Assembly (NCBI GenBank): GCA_046316615.1 | Contig: JBKDAN010000031.1 | Coordinates: 1-64,000 of the forward strand | Length of the DNA stretch: 64,000 nucleotides | Origin: BJHL01 sp040378885 | Lineage (GTDB): Bacteria; Planctomycetota; Phycisphaerae; Phycisphaerales; UBA1924 | Direction of reading: 5' to 3' | The notes under the pieces: generated by a model | What the model was told of the DNA's origin: nothing | The model's database searches: none | What the model saw: only the letters and a program-made list of their open reading frames with translations | Shown: piece by piece, positions 44,341-53,564 of the stretch | Layout: every line of letters starts with the position of its first letter | How positions within the stretch are numbered: the first letter of the stretch is position 1 | Translations under genes and position numbers: made by a program

Positions 44341-44964
44341 TCATCTCGTCGCGTTCCACACCCGCCACCGCAGTGCGCCCAACACAGCCAGTCCCGCCGG
44401 CACACTCACATAATGCACGAGAAAGGGCAGCAGCAAGTACGCCAGCCCCGCCTGCGCATCTGGCGGCTGCCGCGTCACAAAGCCAAAGTGATAGATGGGC
44501 ACCACCGCCGCCGCTCCCGCTCCGCTCGCGAGCCCCCACCACCACACCACGCGCGGCGCGAGCCACCGCTGCGACACCCGCCGCGACGCAGCCGCGACAA
44601 AGCACAGCATCCCCGGCATCAAAAGTACCGACGCGAGCAACGACGCCCCTGCGCTCGCATCCGCGAAAAATGTCACAACACTCGCTCCCACGCACATCAA
44701 CCACGCTGCGCCGCACGCTCCCAACACGTCCCAGCCCCGTGCGGCGGGCGCCACACGCCGCTCGCGTCCGCACTCCGGACACACCACTCCCGCCGCGAGC
44801 CCACGCACGTCATACCCGCACTCGCACCTATCCGGCGTGCGTGCCAGCCCATCCGTCAACCACATCGCTGCGAATCCCCCGCCCACGATGATCACGAGCG
44901 GCAGCACCAACACCACGATGGCTGTGATCATCCCCTGCACGCGAAAGCGTACCCCGCGCCTCAC
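44341..44964 (-). CDS. Membrane protein with CxCGYDxRGL zinc ribbon
   Basis: 207 residues. After an N-terminal helix (MITAIVVLVLPLVIIVGGGFAAMWL) comes the zinc ribbon CECGYDVRGLAAGVVCPECG, a motif found in a great many small planctomycete membrane proteins, then three or four more helices. Function unknown. The GTG at 44964 starts right after the GNAT gene stop, which favours coupling; an ATG at 44931 just before the first helix is an alternative. Confidence 0.75.
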   Translation of the reverse strand: MRRGVRFRVQGMITAIVVLVLPLVIIVGGGFAAMWLTDGLARTPDRCECGYDVRGLAAGVVCPECGRERRVAPAARGWDVLGACGAAWLMCVGASVVTFFADASAGASLLASVLLMPGMLCFVAAASRRVSQRWLAPRVVWWWGLASGAGAAAVVPIYHFGFVTRQPPDAQAGLAYLLLPFLVHYVSVPAGLAVLGALRWRVWNATR

Positions 44965-45441
44965 TCACCGCAGCACAAACTTCACTTCCTCACACGCCAG
45001 ATACCGCTCCGTCTCCGGCGACCACTGCGAGGAAATCGCAACAAACGCGTTCTTCTCCAGCACCCGCCGCGACGCGACATTGCTCGCCGCGGTCGTCGCG
45101 TGCACAGGCCGCTCGCGCATCTGCTCCAGCAGCAACCCCAGCGCCCGCGTGGCAATCCCCCGCCCCCACCACGCCTTGCCAATCGTGTACCCCACGCTCA
45201 ACTCGCCCTCATTGACAAGCGACCCGATCGACCCGCACAGCACGCTATCCAGCGTGATCGCCTTCGCGACCACACCGCGCTCGCCCCGCGCCACCTGCTC
45301 GCCAATGCGTTCCCACGTCGCATCAAACGCCTCCCGCGACCGCGCCTTCACCATCGCCATCGCGCACCCATCAGGATCCGCCTGAAACGCGAAGAGCACA
45401 TCATGATCACTCGTCGTCACATCACGTAACGCCACATGCAC
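44965..45441 (-). CDS. GNAT-family N-acetyltransferase
   Basis: 158 residues. LRDVTTSDHDVLFAFQADPDG, GSIGSLVNEGELSVGYTIGKAWWGRGIATRAL (motif A, with the WWGRGIAT acetyl-CoA pyrophosphate loop) and HATTAASNVASRRVLEKNAFVAIS are typical of the RimJ/RimL-like group that acetylates ribosomal protein N-termini or small amines. The specific acceptor is unknown. It is directly followed by the zinc-ribbon membrane protein gene. Confidence 0.88.
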   Translation of the reverse strand: MHVALRDVTTSDHDVLFAFQADPDGCAMAMVKARSREAFDATWERIGEQVARGERGVVAKAITLDSVLCGSIGSLVNEGELSVGYTIGKAWWGRGIATRALGLLLEQMRERPVHATTAASNVASRRVLEKNAFVAISSQWSPETERYLACEEVKFVLR

Positions 45442-45521
45442 GTCATCAACTCCTGCGGCACTGCCGATCCCCCGTCGAAGCCATCATGATTCGCGCATGG
45501 TACAACCACCTCGCGCCAGTA

Positions 45522-45552
45522 CGAATGCCGCATCACGAATGCCGACTGCCGC
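45522..45552. repeat. Dispersed CGAATGCCG-type repeat, copy 2
   Basis: CGAATGCCGCATCACGAATG followed by CCGACTGCCGCG, matching 6860-6891 with about two or three changes. It lies in the 117-base gap between the GNAT gene start and the tpiA end. Confidence 0.75.
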
Positions 45553-45558
45553 GTTTAC

Positions 45559-46344
45559 TTACTTCCCCCTTGCCGTACTCGCCGCCGCCTTGCAGATCGT
45601 CACAAAATCCGCCGCGTTCAGGCTCGCGCCGCCGATGAGCCCGCCGTCCACGTCGGGCATCGCGAAGATGTCCGCCGCCACATCAGGCTTCACGCTGCCA
45701 CCATAAATGATGCGCACGCGGTTGGACGCATCCGGCCCGTACTGCTTGCTGAGCTGCGTGCGAATCTGCTTGTGCGCGTCCTGAGCATCCTGCGGCGTCG
45801 CGGTCTTGCCCGTGCCGATGGCCCACACCGGCTCATACGCCACAATCAGCCGGTCGAGCCACGAGCCCGGCACTTCCGCCAGCCCCGTGCGCACCTGCCG
45901 CGCGTTCACAATGTCCTGGTGCCCCGCCAGGCGCTCATCCAGCGTCTCACCGACGCACAGAATCACCTCAAGCCCCGCCTCGAGCGCCTGCCGCACCTTC
46001 TTGTTGACGAGTTCATCCTTCTCGCCAATCACATGCCGTCGCTCGCTGTGGCCGCACAACACTACCTGCACGCCGCAGTCCTTCAGCATGTTCGCCGACA
46101 CCTCGCCGGTGAACGCCCCCTCCGGACTTTGGTACACATCCTGCGCCCCCAGCCGAATCGACGACCCGCGATCCCGCAGAATCGCACGAATCGTCAGCAG
46201 ATACGGAAACGGCGGAAACACCGCAACGTCCACGCCATCCACGTTCAAGACGCCATCGGTCACGCCCCGGGCAAGGTCGCTGCCGGTGGTGCGATTGGTG
46301 TTCATCTTCCAGTTGCCGCCAACAAAGGGTTTGCGATCAGGCAT
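45559..46344 (-). CDS. tpiA: Triosephosphate isomerase
   Basis: 261 residues. GNWKMN (Lys13), CGHSERR (electrophile His99), AYEPVWAIGTGK (catalytic Glu171) and IIYGGSVKPDVAADI, GLIGGASL give the complete TIM set. It interconverts dihydroxyacetone phosphate and glyceraldehyde 3-phosphate in glycolysis. The ATG 46344 (MPDRKPFVGG) gives the normal length; the open frame upstream of it is dispersed repeat. Confidence 0.97.
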   Translation of the reverse strand: MPDRKPFVGGNWKMNTNRTTGSDLARGVTDGVLNVDGVDVAVFPPFPYLLTIRAILRDRGSSIRLGAQDVYQSPEGAFTGEVSANMLKDCGVQVVLCGHSERRHVIGEKDELVNKKVRQALEAGLEVILCVGETLDERLAGHQDIVNARQVRTGLAEVPGSWLDRLIVAYEPVWAIGTGKTATPQDAQDAHKQIRTQLSKQYGPDASNRVRIIYGGSVKPDVAADIFAMPDVDGGLIGGASLNAADFVTICKAAASTARGK

Positions 46345-46713
46345 GGGGGAAGATAGGGGGGAGAAGTGCGGAGTGCCAGAGTGCGGGGTGCGGAGTGCGA
46401 AGTACCGGAGTACCGGAGAGACGGAGTACCGCAGGAAAGGCACAGAGAAGGCACGGGGGCACGCGGCACGCGGGCACGAAGTGGAGACGCACGCACATGC
46501 GACTGCTGGCTTCTCGTCCGCAGCACCGCACGTCGCCCGATCCCCAAAGCGGGATGGGGTGCCGGGGAGTGGCACAGCCACGCGGCGGCCAGCCCTTCCC
46601 GGCATCAGGCGACAGATAGACGCAATGCGACACCGCATCACGCCCTCGTCCCGTATGTCCTCAATCACATCATCCACGATGTCGCGCAACGTGTCGGCGA
46701 CGTCCGCCGTCGA
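46345..46713. other. 369-base gene-free stretch of short repeats
   Basis: Between tpiA and a dockerin-like gene. It holds purine-rich direct repeats (GGAGTGC, GGAGTACCG), a repeat copy at 46400-46445, GGCACG/GGGCACG units, and CGGGATGGGGTGCCGGGGAG. Nothing looks like a coding gene. It appears to be a place where dispersed repeats collect. Confidence 0.6.
46400..46445 (+). repeat. Dispersed AAGTACCGGAGTACCG repeat, copy 1
   Basis: AAGTACCGGAGTACCGGAGA then GACGGAGTACCG and GGAAAGGCA. The reverse complement of 49218-49263 reads nearly the same over about 46 bases, with only a handful of changes. Confidence 0.75.
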
Positions 46714-47649
46714 TCAGCAGTTGCCGCCTGCCAGCACAAAGAAGAAATCGATGATGTCCTGATCTTCCGGGAAGACGCCATTGTTGTTGAAATCGATATC
46801 GCTGCAGCCCGTGCACTCGCTGCCCGCCAGCACGGCGAAGAAGTCGATGACATCCTGATCCTCGGGAAAGACACCGTTGTTGTTGAAGTCGATGTCATCG
46901 CACAGATTGGGCAGCGACAGGCTGTAGATGATCACCGCTTCGAGCGACGGCGCGCCGGGGGTGGTGGCGTCCGAGTCGCGGCTTTCCAGTGCGCTGTAGA
47001 CGATGTAGTTGACGCCCGCCTGCAGATTGAGCGTGGCCGAATACGTGCCGACCTGACGATCAGGCCCCGCGATACCGGGTGTCAACGCAAGGTCGAGCAG
47101 CGAGAAGACCGGCGTGTCGCCGATGAGTTCCACGATGCGGAAGATGATGCGGTCGCGGTTGTCGCCGCCGGGGCCGGGCGTGCCGGCGTAGCGCACCTGC
47201 ACATTGACAGTGGTCGACTGCGCGAGCGAGAAACGCACGTTCTGTTCGCCGCCCATGAATGTATCGGCGGCGTTGGACTCAGGGCTGCCCACAGCCAGCG
47301 CGGTGGCGTAGGTCGTCATGCGCATGCGCGTGCCGATGCGCTCGGGCGTGAAGTTCTGATCAAGCTGGCCGCTGTAGCTGCCTTCATAGATGCGACCAAA
47401 CCCATCGGGCCCAAAGTAGAGCGGGCGTCCCAGCGCGAGATCATCGGTCGAGGCAAGGCCTGTGCTCGATGCGACCTCCAGCGGATTGGGGTTGCAGCAG
47501 ACATAGCCGGGCGTAAACCCCAGCGCAGATGCGTTGGCTGTGATGGTGCCCGAGCGGGCGATGACATTGAACTGGGCGTGAGCGGTGCTCGCGACCAGCG
47601 TGGATGCGAGCGACGCGAGCAGCGCGGAACGATGGCGAGTGGTGAACAT
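46714..47649 (-). CDS. Secreted protein with double dockerin-like C-terminal repeat
   Basis: 311 residues. Signal peptide (MFTTRHRSALLASLASTLVASTAHAQ), then a beta-sandwich-like body (TTVNVQVRYAGTPGPGGDN, VGTYSATLNLQAGVNYIVYSALES) that could bind carbohydrate or other surface material. The last about 60 residues are two Cys-bounded copies of DIDFNNNGVFPEDQDVIDFF and DIDFNNNGVFPEDQDIIDFF, as at 2-166, 50366-51973 and 60354-61412. Start ATG 47649 has TGAGG upstream. The upstream gap holds two stem-loops. Confidence 0.86.
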   Translation of the reverse strand: MFTTRHRSALLASLASTLVASTAHAQFNVIARSGTITANASALGFTPGYVCCNPNPLEVASSTGLASTDDLALGRPLYFGPDGFGRIYEGSYSGQLDQNFTPERIGTRMRMTTYATALAVGSPESNAADTFMGGEQNVRFSLAQSTTVNVQVRYAGTPGPGGDNRDRIIFRIVELIGDTPVFSLLDLALTPGIAGPDRQVGTYSATLNLQAGVNYIVYSALESRDSDATTPGAPSLEAVIIYSLSLPNLCDDIDFNNNGVFPEDQDVIDFFAVLAGSECTGCSDIDFNNNGVFPEDQDIIDFFFVLAGGNC

Positions 47650-48121
47650 GACAAACCTCAGCGAGAAGGACCCACGCGTCTGACACACCCGATGTGTGTT
47701 CACACGCATGCGCGGGTGAAAGAACGGTCAACGACACAACCAGATGGGCATTGCCCGATTCAGGCGTTTTTTCGTCATGCACCCATGCGTCCCAAAAAAA
47801 CAAGCATCACCGCAGATGGCTGCGGCAATACTCCTGATACGCGGCGATAAGCGGACGTGAAGCAATTTGCAATACCACACATCTCGTCCCCCTCTCACGC
47901 ACCGCGCGTTCCCCATCCACCGCGCGCAACAAGGCGCTGCCCTGCGCTCACACGTCTCGCTGCGCATGCGCCTGGCGCACTGCATCGCCCGCCCGCCCGC
48001 TGCACGCCCGCGCCGCGCACTGCACACCCGTCCCGCGCGCTGCTCGCCAGCACGGCGCACTGCAATCTCCAAAATTGCAGTGCGCACGCCACCGACGCAC
48101 ATCGCGTTCGTACCATTTACC
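47650..48121. promoter_or_regulatory. 472-base divergent gap with stem-loops and a repeat-rich tract
   Basis: Between the divergent dockerin-like and ankyrin genes. It includes ACACAC-CCGAT-GTGTGT (47683-47699), CCGCAG-ATGG-CTGCGG (47810-47825) whose minus-strand side is followed by a T7 run, and from about 47985 to 48070 a C/G tract with recurring GCGCACTGC units. The plus-strand frame through the tract is Arg/Pro/Ala-rich and is not taken as coding. Confidence 0.5.
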
Positions 48122-49183
48122 GTGAGTTTCGGCCGTCGCCATCTGCTCTGGATCATCCCGCTCGTCGTGCTCGCGGCGGTAGGCGGCGCGTGGTGGTGGC
48201 TCGTCGATTCGCTCACCTACGGCAACGCCCAGCCGCTGCATCGTGCCGTCATGCATCAAGACGCCGAGAAGGTCCGCAGTCTGCTGGCACGAGGCGCCGA
48301 TGTGAACGCTCGCATGCACGCCGACCTGTCTCCCAACACCTGGAACGCGACGCCACTGCACTTGGCCGCCGCCCGCAACGACACGCCCATCATGCAGTTG
48401 CTGCTCGAGAACGGCGCAGACAAAGAAGCGTGCGACAAACGGGGGGCGACGCCTCTGCATCGGGCGCTGCAGCAAGGTGCTGACAATGCCGCTCAAATCC
48501 TGATTAACGCCCGCGCAAGCGTGCGCATCGACAAAGCGAACGACGCGAATGCGCGCCAGCTGGAGTTAAACGGTCAGCCGATCCAAATGGCTCTCAGACA
48601 CGCTTCCGTCCAGACCGTCCGCGTTCTCGTGCAGGCCGGCGCCGACCCGTGGCGGGATATCGGCGCGGACGCGATGCAGCACGCGGAAGAACCAGACAAG
48701 CTTGAGAAACTACGTTTCCTTGCCGAACTGGGCTTCTCTCCCAGAATGAACCTCATACTGATTGAAGCCGCAGAACGAAACCAGACGGAAGTCGTCGCAT
48801 TTCTTCTGGATCACGGTGCCAAGATCGACGGCGTTGATGTGCCGACCAATCTGACAGCGTTGCTCGGTGCATCACTTCGCGGCGCGAATGACACAGTCAA
48901 ACTGTTGCTCGATCGCGGCGCCGATCCGCACGTCGGAACACCCATTTACGGCTCAGCGATATATGCCGCCACGTTCGGCGGACACCGCGAAACAGTCCAT
49001 CTTCTGCTCACACGCAACCTCAACATCGACCTGCAGCGTGGCCGCGCGTCAGATCACGCCACCCCGCTCCACATGGCGTATTGGCACAACGACGCAGCCA
49101 TGATCCAGCTGCTGCTGGCCGCAGGCGCCTCGCCCACAGCTCTCACAACAGATGGCCGATCGCCAGAACAGTTCCGCCGTTAG
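48122..49183 (+). CDS. Membrane-anchored ankyrin-repeat protein
   Basis: 353 residues from GTG 48122. A signal-anchor (RRHLLWIIPLVVLAAVGGAWWWLV) is followed by ankyrin repeats: PLHRAVMHQDAEKVRSLLARGADVN, TPLHLAAARNDTPIMQLLLENGAD, TPLHRALQQGADNAAQILINA, AIYAATFGGHRETVHLLL, TPLHMAYWHNDAAMIQLLLAAGAS. Ankyrin stacks bind proteins; the partner is unknown, and the domain should face the periplasm. The open frame runs 85 codons further upstream, but that part is low-complexity Arg/Pro, so the start just before the membrane segment is preferred. Confidence 0.85.
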   Translation: MSFGRRHLLWIIPLVVLAAVGGAWWWLVDSLTYGNAQPLHRAVMHQDAEKVRSLLARGADVNARMHADLSPNTWNATPLHLAAARNDTPIMQLLLENGADKEACDKRGATPLHRALQQGADNAAQILINARASVRIDKANDANARQLELNGQPIQMALRHASVQTVRVLVQAGADPWRDIGADAMQHAEEPDKLEKLRFLAELGFSPRMNLILIEAAERNQTEVVAFLLDHGAKIDGVDVPTNLTALLGASLRGANDTVKLLLDRGADPHVGTPIYGSAIYAATFGGHRETVHLLLTRNLNIDLQRGRASDHATPLHMAYWHNDAAMIQLLLAAGASPTALTTDGRSPEQFRR

Positions 49184-49217
49184 CGACAAACCTTCGCACG
49201 TCACCTTCGCCGCGCAT

Positions 49218-49263
49218 CCTTGCCTTTCCTTCGGTACTCCGTCTCTTCGGTACTGCGGTACTT
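49218..49263 (-). repeat. Dispersed AAGTACCGGAGTACCG repeat, copy 2 (inverted)
   Basis: Reverse complement of the element at 46400-46445. It lies between the ankyrin gene end and the convergent pseudopilin gene end. Confidence 0.75.
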
Positions 49264-49271
49264 CGCCCCCA

Positions 49272-50219
<948 letters not shown>

Positions 50220-50260
50220 GCATGCACTCCAAATGCGCCATGAACCATGGCTTGAGACAA

Positions 50261-50281
50261 ACCGCGAGAGAACCTCGCGGT
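50261..50281 (-). promoter_or_regulatory. Stem-loop upstream of the pseudopilin gene
   Basis: ACCGCGAG-AGAAC-CTCGCGGT, perfect 8-bp stem, about 40 bases upstream of the pseudopilin start. It could hide or expose the start of translation, or mark a processed leader. Confidence 0.45.
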
Positions 50282-50287
50282 GAAACC

Positions 50288-50322
50288 TCGCGGCGGACGA
50301 GGTGCAGCAACGTCCGCCGCGA
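50288..50322 (-). promoter_or_regulatory. Strong 12-bp stem-loop between dockerin-like and pseudopilin genes
   Basis: TCGCGGCGGACG, 11-base loop, CGTCCGCCGCGA, exact. No T-run follows on the minus strand, so a processing or mRNA-stabilising role is as likely as termination. Confidence 0.55.
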
Positions 50323-50335
50323 AGATTGAATCAGC

Positions 50336-50354
50336 CTCGCTTTCGCGAAGCGGG
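50336..50354 (-). terminator. Terminator-like stem after the dockerin-like gene
   Basis: CTCGCTT-TCGCG-AAGCGGG, 7 bp with one or two G-U pairs; 11 bases past the stop of the 50366-51973 gene, followed on the minus strand by CTGATTCAATCTT. Shares the core GCCTCGCTTTCGCG with the terminator at 9961. Confidence 0.5.
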
Positions 50355-50365
50355 AATTCACTCCA

Positions 50366-51973
50366 TTACGGGCACTGACCACCGGCCAGCACGTTGAAGA
50401 AGTCCAGCACGTCCTGGTCTTCCGGGAACACGCCGTTGTTGTTGAAGTCGATGTCATTGCACTCAGGGCAATCGCCACCGGCCAGCACGTTGAAGAAGTC
50501 AATCACGTCCTGGTCTTCGGGGAACACTTCGTTGTTGTTGAAGTCGATGTCATCGCAGCCGATCGGACCGCCGCCAATCAGCGTGCCCTGGATGCTGACA
50601 TCATCGATGAACGCTTCACCGAACGCTTCGGGGAACGCGCCAGCGGCCATGTTGAACTCAATGAACGCCGCGTACACGTCGTTCGGAGGCGAGCCAAAGG
50701 CAGGCACGTTCACGGTCGCCGTCTGGTACGTCTGGTACTGGCCGTTGGTGCCTGAGTTCACGACGCCCAGCGGAGCCTGAGCGACGATCGTGCCGTCGGC
50801 GTTGAGCACGCGCAACGCGTAGAAGCCCACTGCGCCCGGGCCCAGCGTGTACTTGCCGCTGAAGGTGGCGCGAACGGTCGTGCCGCCTTCGAGTGAGACA
50901 AGACCGCCATCGCCGATGGTGTTCTGGAAGGCCGCCGCATTGCCGCCGATGCCCGTGCCGCCCTGAGCGACAAGACGCATCGCGAAGCCGCCCGTGCGGG
51001 GCGAGGTGTCGTCACGGCCAGCCGAAGAAAGCGGGCCGCCCGAGGTGGCGCGGTTCCAGCCCAGCGCATCGCCGCCGCCACCGAAGCCCGCGTCTTCGAA
51101 GCCGCCGTTGAAGACGACTTGATCAAACGTGGGGCAGGGGTTGGTGATGCAGGTGGTGTTGTCGCCCGCGTACGTGCCGGTGCAAGCCACCTGCGTCGTG
51201 ATCGAGCAGACGCCTTCCACGCAGCACGCGCCCGTGGCGGCCGGAACGCAGGGGTTGCCCGCGCACGACGTGCCGTTGCCCAGATAGGTGCCGCTGCACG
51301 ACGCCTGCGTCGTGATCGAACACGTGGTGCCGGTGCAGCACGCGCCCGTGAGCAGACCGCCGACAACATCGCCCGTGATGACGACATCATCGATCAGCGC
51401 TTCAGCCGACGAACCGACAAACGCGCCCGCGGCGACGTTCACTTCAAGAAACGCCGAGTAGACATCGTTCGGTGGCGCGCCGATGGCCGGCACGTTCACC
51501 GGACCCAGCGTGAAAGTCTGGTACTGACCGTTGGTGCCGCTGGTAATGACCTGCAGACCCGACTGAGCCACGATCTGCCCCGCGCCGTTGAGCACGCGCA
51601 GCTCACGGAAGCCCACGCCGCCAGGCCCCAGGTTGTAGTTGCCGCGGTAGCTCGCGCTGACCGTCGAACCGCCAACCAGCGAAGGCAGGCCCGCGCCGAT
51701 GGTGGACTGGGAGATGGCCGAGTTGGCGCCGATCGCAGCAGAGCCAAACGCAACCAGCTTGTGAGCAAAGCCGCCTGAGTTCGCACCCGTGCCGACGCGT
51801 TCAGAAAGGGAACCGGGAGCTCCCGAAACAGTTTCGGTCCACGCGTCCGAATCGGCAGCGCCGTTGGTGCCCGCGTTTTCAAAACCGCCGTTGGTCGCCA
51901 GATCGTCGGCAAACCCCACGGCCGGCACGCTCAGCAGCGTACCAAAAGCCAAGCAAATCCACGCATTTTTCAT
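50366..51973 (-). CDS. Secreted two-domain protein with Cys-rich linker and double dockerin-like tail
   Basis: 535 residues. Signal peptide MKNAWICLAFGTLLSVPAVGFAD. Two homologous beta-sandwich domains (each opening NGGFENAG or NGGFEDAGFGG and containing TNGQYQT, APPNDVYSAF and LIDDV) are internal duplicates. Between them lie two copies of a Cys-rich unit: GACCTGTTCSITTQASCSGTY and GACCVEGVCSITTQVACTGTY, each ending NPC. The C-terminus is the double DIDFNNN dockerin-like repeat. The domains look like carbohydrate-binding modules; no catalytic residues are seen. GAGGAG lies eight bases before ATG 51973, which is preferred over ATG 51979. Confidence 0.88.
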   Translation of the reverse strand: MKNAWICLAFGTLLSVPAVGFADDLATNGGFENAGTNGAADSDAWTETVSGAPGSLSERVGTGANSGGFAHKLVAFGSAAIGANSAISQSTIGAGLPSLVGGSTVSASYRGNYNLGPGGVGFRELRVLNGAGQIVAQSGLQVITSGTNGQYQTFTLGPVNVPAIGAPPNDVYSAFLEVNVAAGAFVGSSAEALIDDVVITGDVVGGLLTGACCTGTTCSITTQASCSGTYLGNGTSCAGNPCVPAATGACCVEGVCSITTQVACTGTYAGDNTTCITNPCPTFDQVVFNGGFEDAGFGGGGDALGWNRATSGGPLSSAGRDDTSPRTGGFAMRLVAQGGTGIGGNAAAFQNTIGDGGLVSLEGGTTVRATFSGKYTLGPGAVGFYALRVLNADGTIVAQAPLGVVNSGTNGQYQTYQTATVNVPAFGSPPNDVYAAFIEFNMAAGAFPEAFGEAFIDDVSIQGTLIGGGPIGCDDIDFNNNEVFPEDQDVIDFFNVLAGGDCPECNDIDFNNNGVFPEDQDVLDFFNVLAGGQCP

Positions 51974-52191
51974 GATCATTCTCCTCGGTCCCCTGTTGCA
52001 CACCAACACACCCAGCGTCGTGTCTCACGAACCACCATGGAAGTGTTGCAGAAACAGTTTCAGGCAGGCTACCTTATTTGCCCTATCACCACAAGGCCGG
52101 ATATCGAGAAGTCACCAGAATATTTTGTGCGCGTTACACCATCCCCAGTCCACGCGGTGGGCGCCTTGCACAATCCGCACCCATATGTCGG

Positions 52192-52896
52192 TCAATCCAG
52201 CATCGCACGAAGCCGCGCCGTCAGGGCCTCGGCCTTCTCGCCTTCGGTCGCTCGCACCACCCCCAGAAACTCCACTTGCGAGTAACTGCGCCGCATCAGA
52301 CTCTTCCACGCACGGTCTGCACGGGGCGTGCCGCTTACGCGCGCAACCAGTGCTGGCGCACCGCTTAACAGCATGAGCATACCCACACCGGGTGAGAACT
52401 CGCCAATCTCGCCATTCGTGGGAATGTGCCCCTCAGGAAAGATCCCCACCACCCCGCCGCCCTTGAGCGTCTTGACCGCTCGCCGCAGAGCCGCCATGTC
52501 GCGACCGGCCTTTCCTGTGCCCTCACGCTCCACCCCGATGATGCTCAAAAAATCCCAGATGTCCGCAAAGCCGGGCACCATCATGTCCCGCCCCATCATC
52601 CAGGTCACTTCGCACGGCAAGAACGCCTGCAGCAGCATCGGGTCCACGCCCGCCGTGTGATTGGAAACCACAATCAGCGGCCCCGCGTCGCGACCAGCCG
52701 GCACATGCTGCAAGCCGCGCGCCCGCCCGCGATGCATGAGCGCCACATACAGCTTCACAAACAGATACGCCAGACCCACCAGCGGCTCTTCCTGCAGCCC
52801 GGGGCGTCGGCGAGGCTGGTCGAGCACGATCCGCGCGCACAGGGCCGCAAAGAGCAGCCACACCACAAGCGCGAAGAATGCAAGAGCTACCGCCAT
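52192..52896 (-). CDS. PlsC-like acyltransferase with N-terminal membrane helix
   Basis: 234 residues. An N-terminal helix (MAVALAFFALVVWLLFAALCARIVL) anchors it, then VSNHTAGVDPMLL (His-x4-Asp), WMMGRDMMVPGFADIWDFLSIIGVER and GIFPEGHIPTNGEIGEF, the acyltransferase blocks. Compared with 6922-7575 it has NHTAGVD rather than NHQSNFD and FPEGHI rather than FPEGSRT, so it belongs to a different subgroup, perhaps acting on another lysolipid. It lies 188 bases past the ACP gene on the same strand, a natural neighbour for fatty-acyl transfer. Confidence 0.9.
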   Translation of the reverse strand: MAVALAFFALVVWLLFAALCARIVLDQPRRRPGLQEEPLVGLAYLFVKLYVALMHRGRARGLQHVPAGRDAGPLIVVSNHTAGVDPMLLQAFLPCEVTWMMGRDMMVPGFADIWDFLSIIGVEREGTGKAGRDMAALRRAVKTLKGGGVVGIFPEGHIPTNGEIGEFSPGVGMLMLLSGAPALVARVSGTPRADRAWKSLMRRSYSQVEFLGVVRATEGEKAEALTARLRAMLD

Positions 52897-53084
52897 AGGG
52901 TCGCGATGTTAGTGAGGGGAAACGAGAAAGACACGCGGTCGTGGTCACACGCGCCAACGAAAGTTCGTTTGCCAAACGCAGGCCGTAACAAGCGACAGCA
53001 GCGGCGTGTTGCGCCGCACGGATCACTCCATGCGTGCAAGACGCCGCTGCTGCGAAGTTCGCTGGTATCCAGCAGTCGCGTGAC

Positions 53085-53333
53085 TTACTTCACGCCGTGG
53101 TGCTGCTTGATGAAGTCGATCGCATCGCCGACGGTCTTGATCTTCTCAGCCTGATCGTCGGGAATGTCGGTCTCGAAGGCTTCTTCCAGTTCCATGACCA
53201 GTTCGACTTGGTCAAGGCTGTCCGCATTCAAGTCTTCCGTGAACTTGCTGGTGCGGGAGATCTTGGCTTTGTCGTGACCCATCTGCTGGGCGACAATGTC
53301 GATCACTTTCGCTTCGATTTCTTGCTCAGTCAC
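53085..53333 (-). CDS. acpP: Acyl carrier protein
   Basis: 82 residues, highly acidic. The phosphopantetheine site is LNADSLDQVELVMELEE with Ser39. TEQEIEAKVIDIVAQQMG at the start and DAIDFIKQHHGVK at the end complete a normal ACP. It carries growing acyl chains for fatty-acid synthesis. The start is a GTG with GGAG seven bases upstream; an ATG nearby is out of frame. No fab genes are adjacent in the window. Confidence 0.95.
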   Translation of the reverse strand: MTEQEIEAKVIDIVAQQMGHDKAKISRTSKFTEDLNADSLDQVELVMELEEAFETDIPDDQAEKIKTVGDAIDFIKQHHGVK

Positions 53334-53564
53334 GATCCATCTCCGCTGCTGGGCCGTGGACCCCGCGACCATGGTGTCGCGGCGAAAGGCCACCGGCATG
53401 TTGCGACATTCCTCGTCGAGCGAGAGAGGGTCTCACCCGACGCCGCAGGCCCGGTCAGCGTCGCAGCGACGCATTCCCGGCGAAAACCCGCGAATGGCGA
53501 TGATACGCCGCACCGGTTCGGTTGGCGAGCGTAACGATCAAGGATCAAACACTTTCCAAACGAT

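Noticed and set aside
46376..46460. A CRISPR array from the tandem GGAGTACCG units
   Set aside because: Units are contiguous, shorter than 12 bases and unequal, with no spacers and no cas genes.
47867..48121. N-terminal extension of the ankyrin protein
   Set aside because: Low-complexity Arg/Pro/Ala codons over GCGCACTGC repeats; the GTG just before the membrane helix is a better start.
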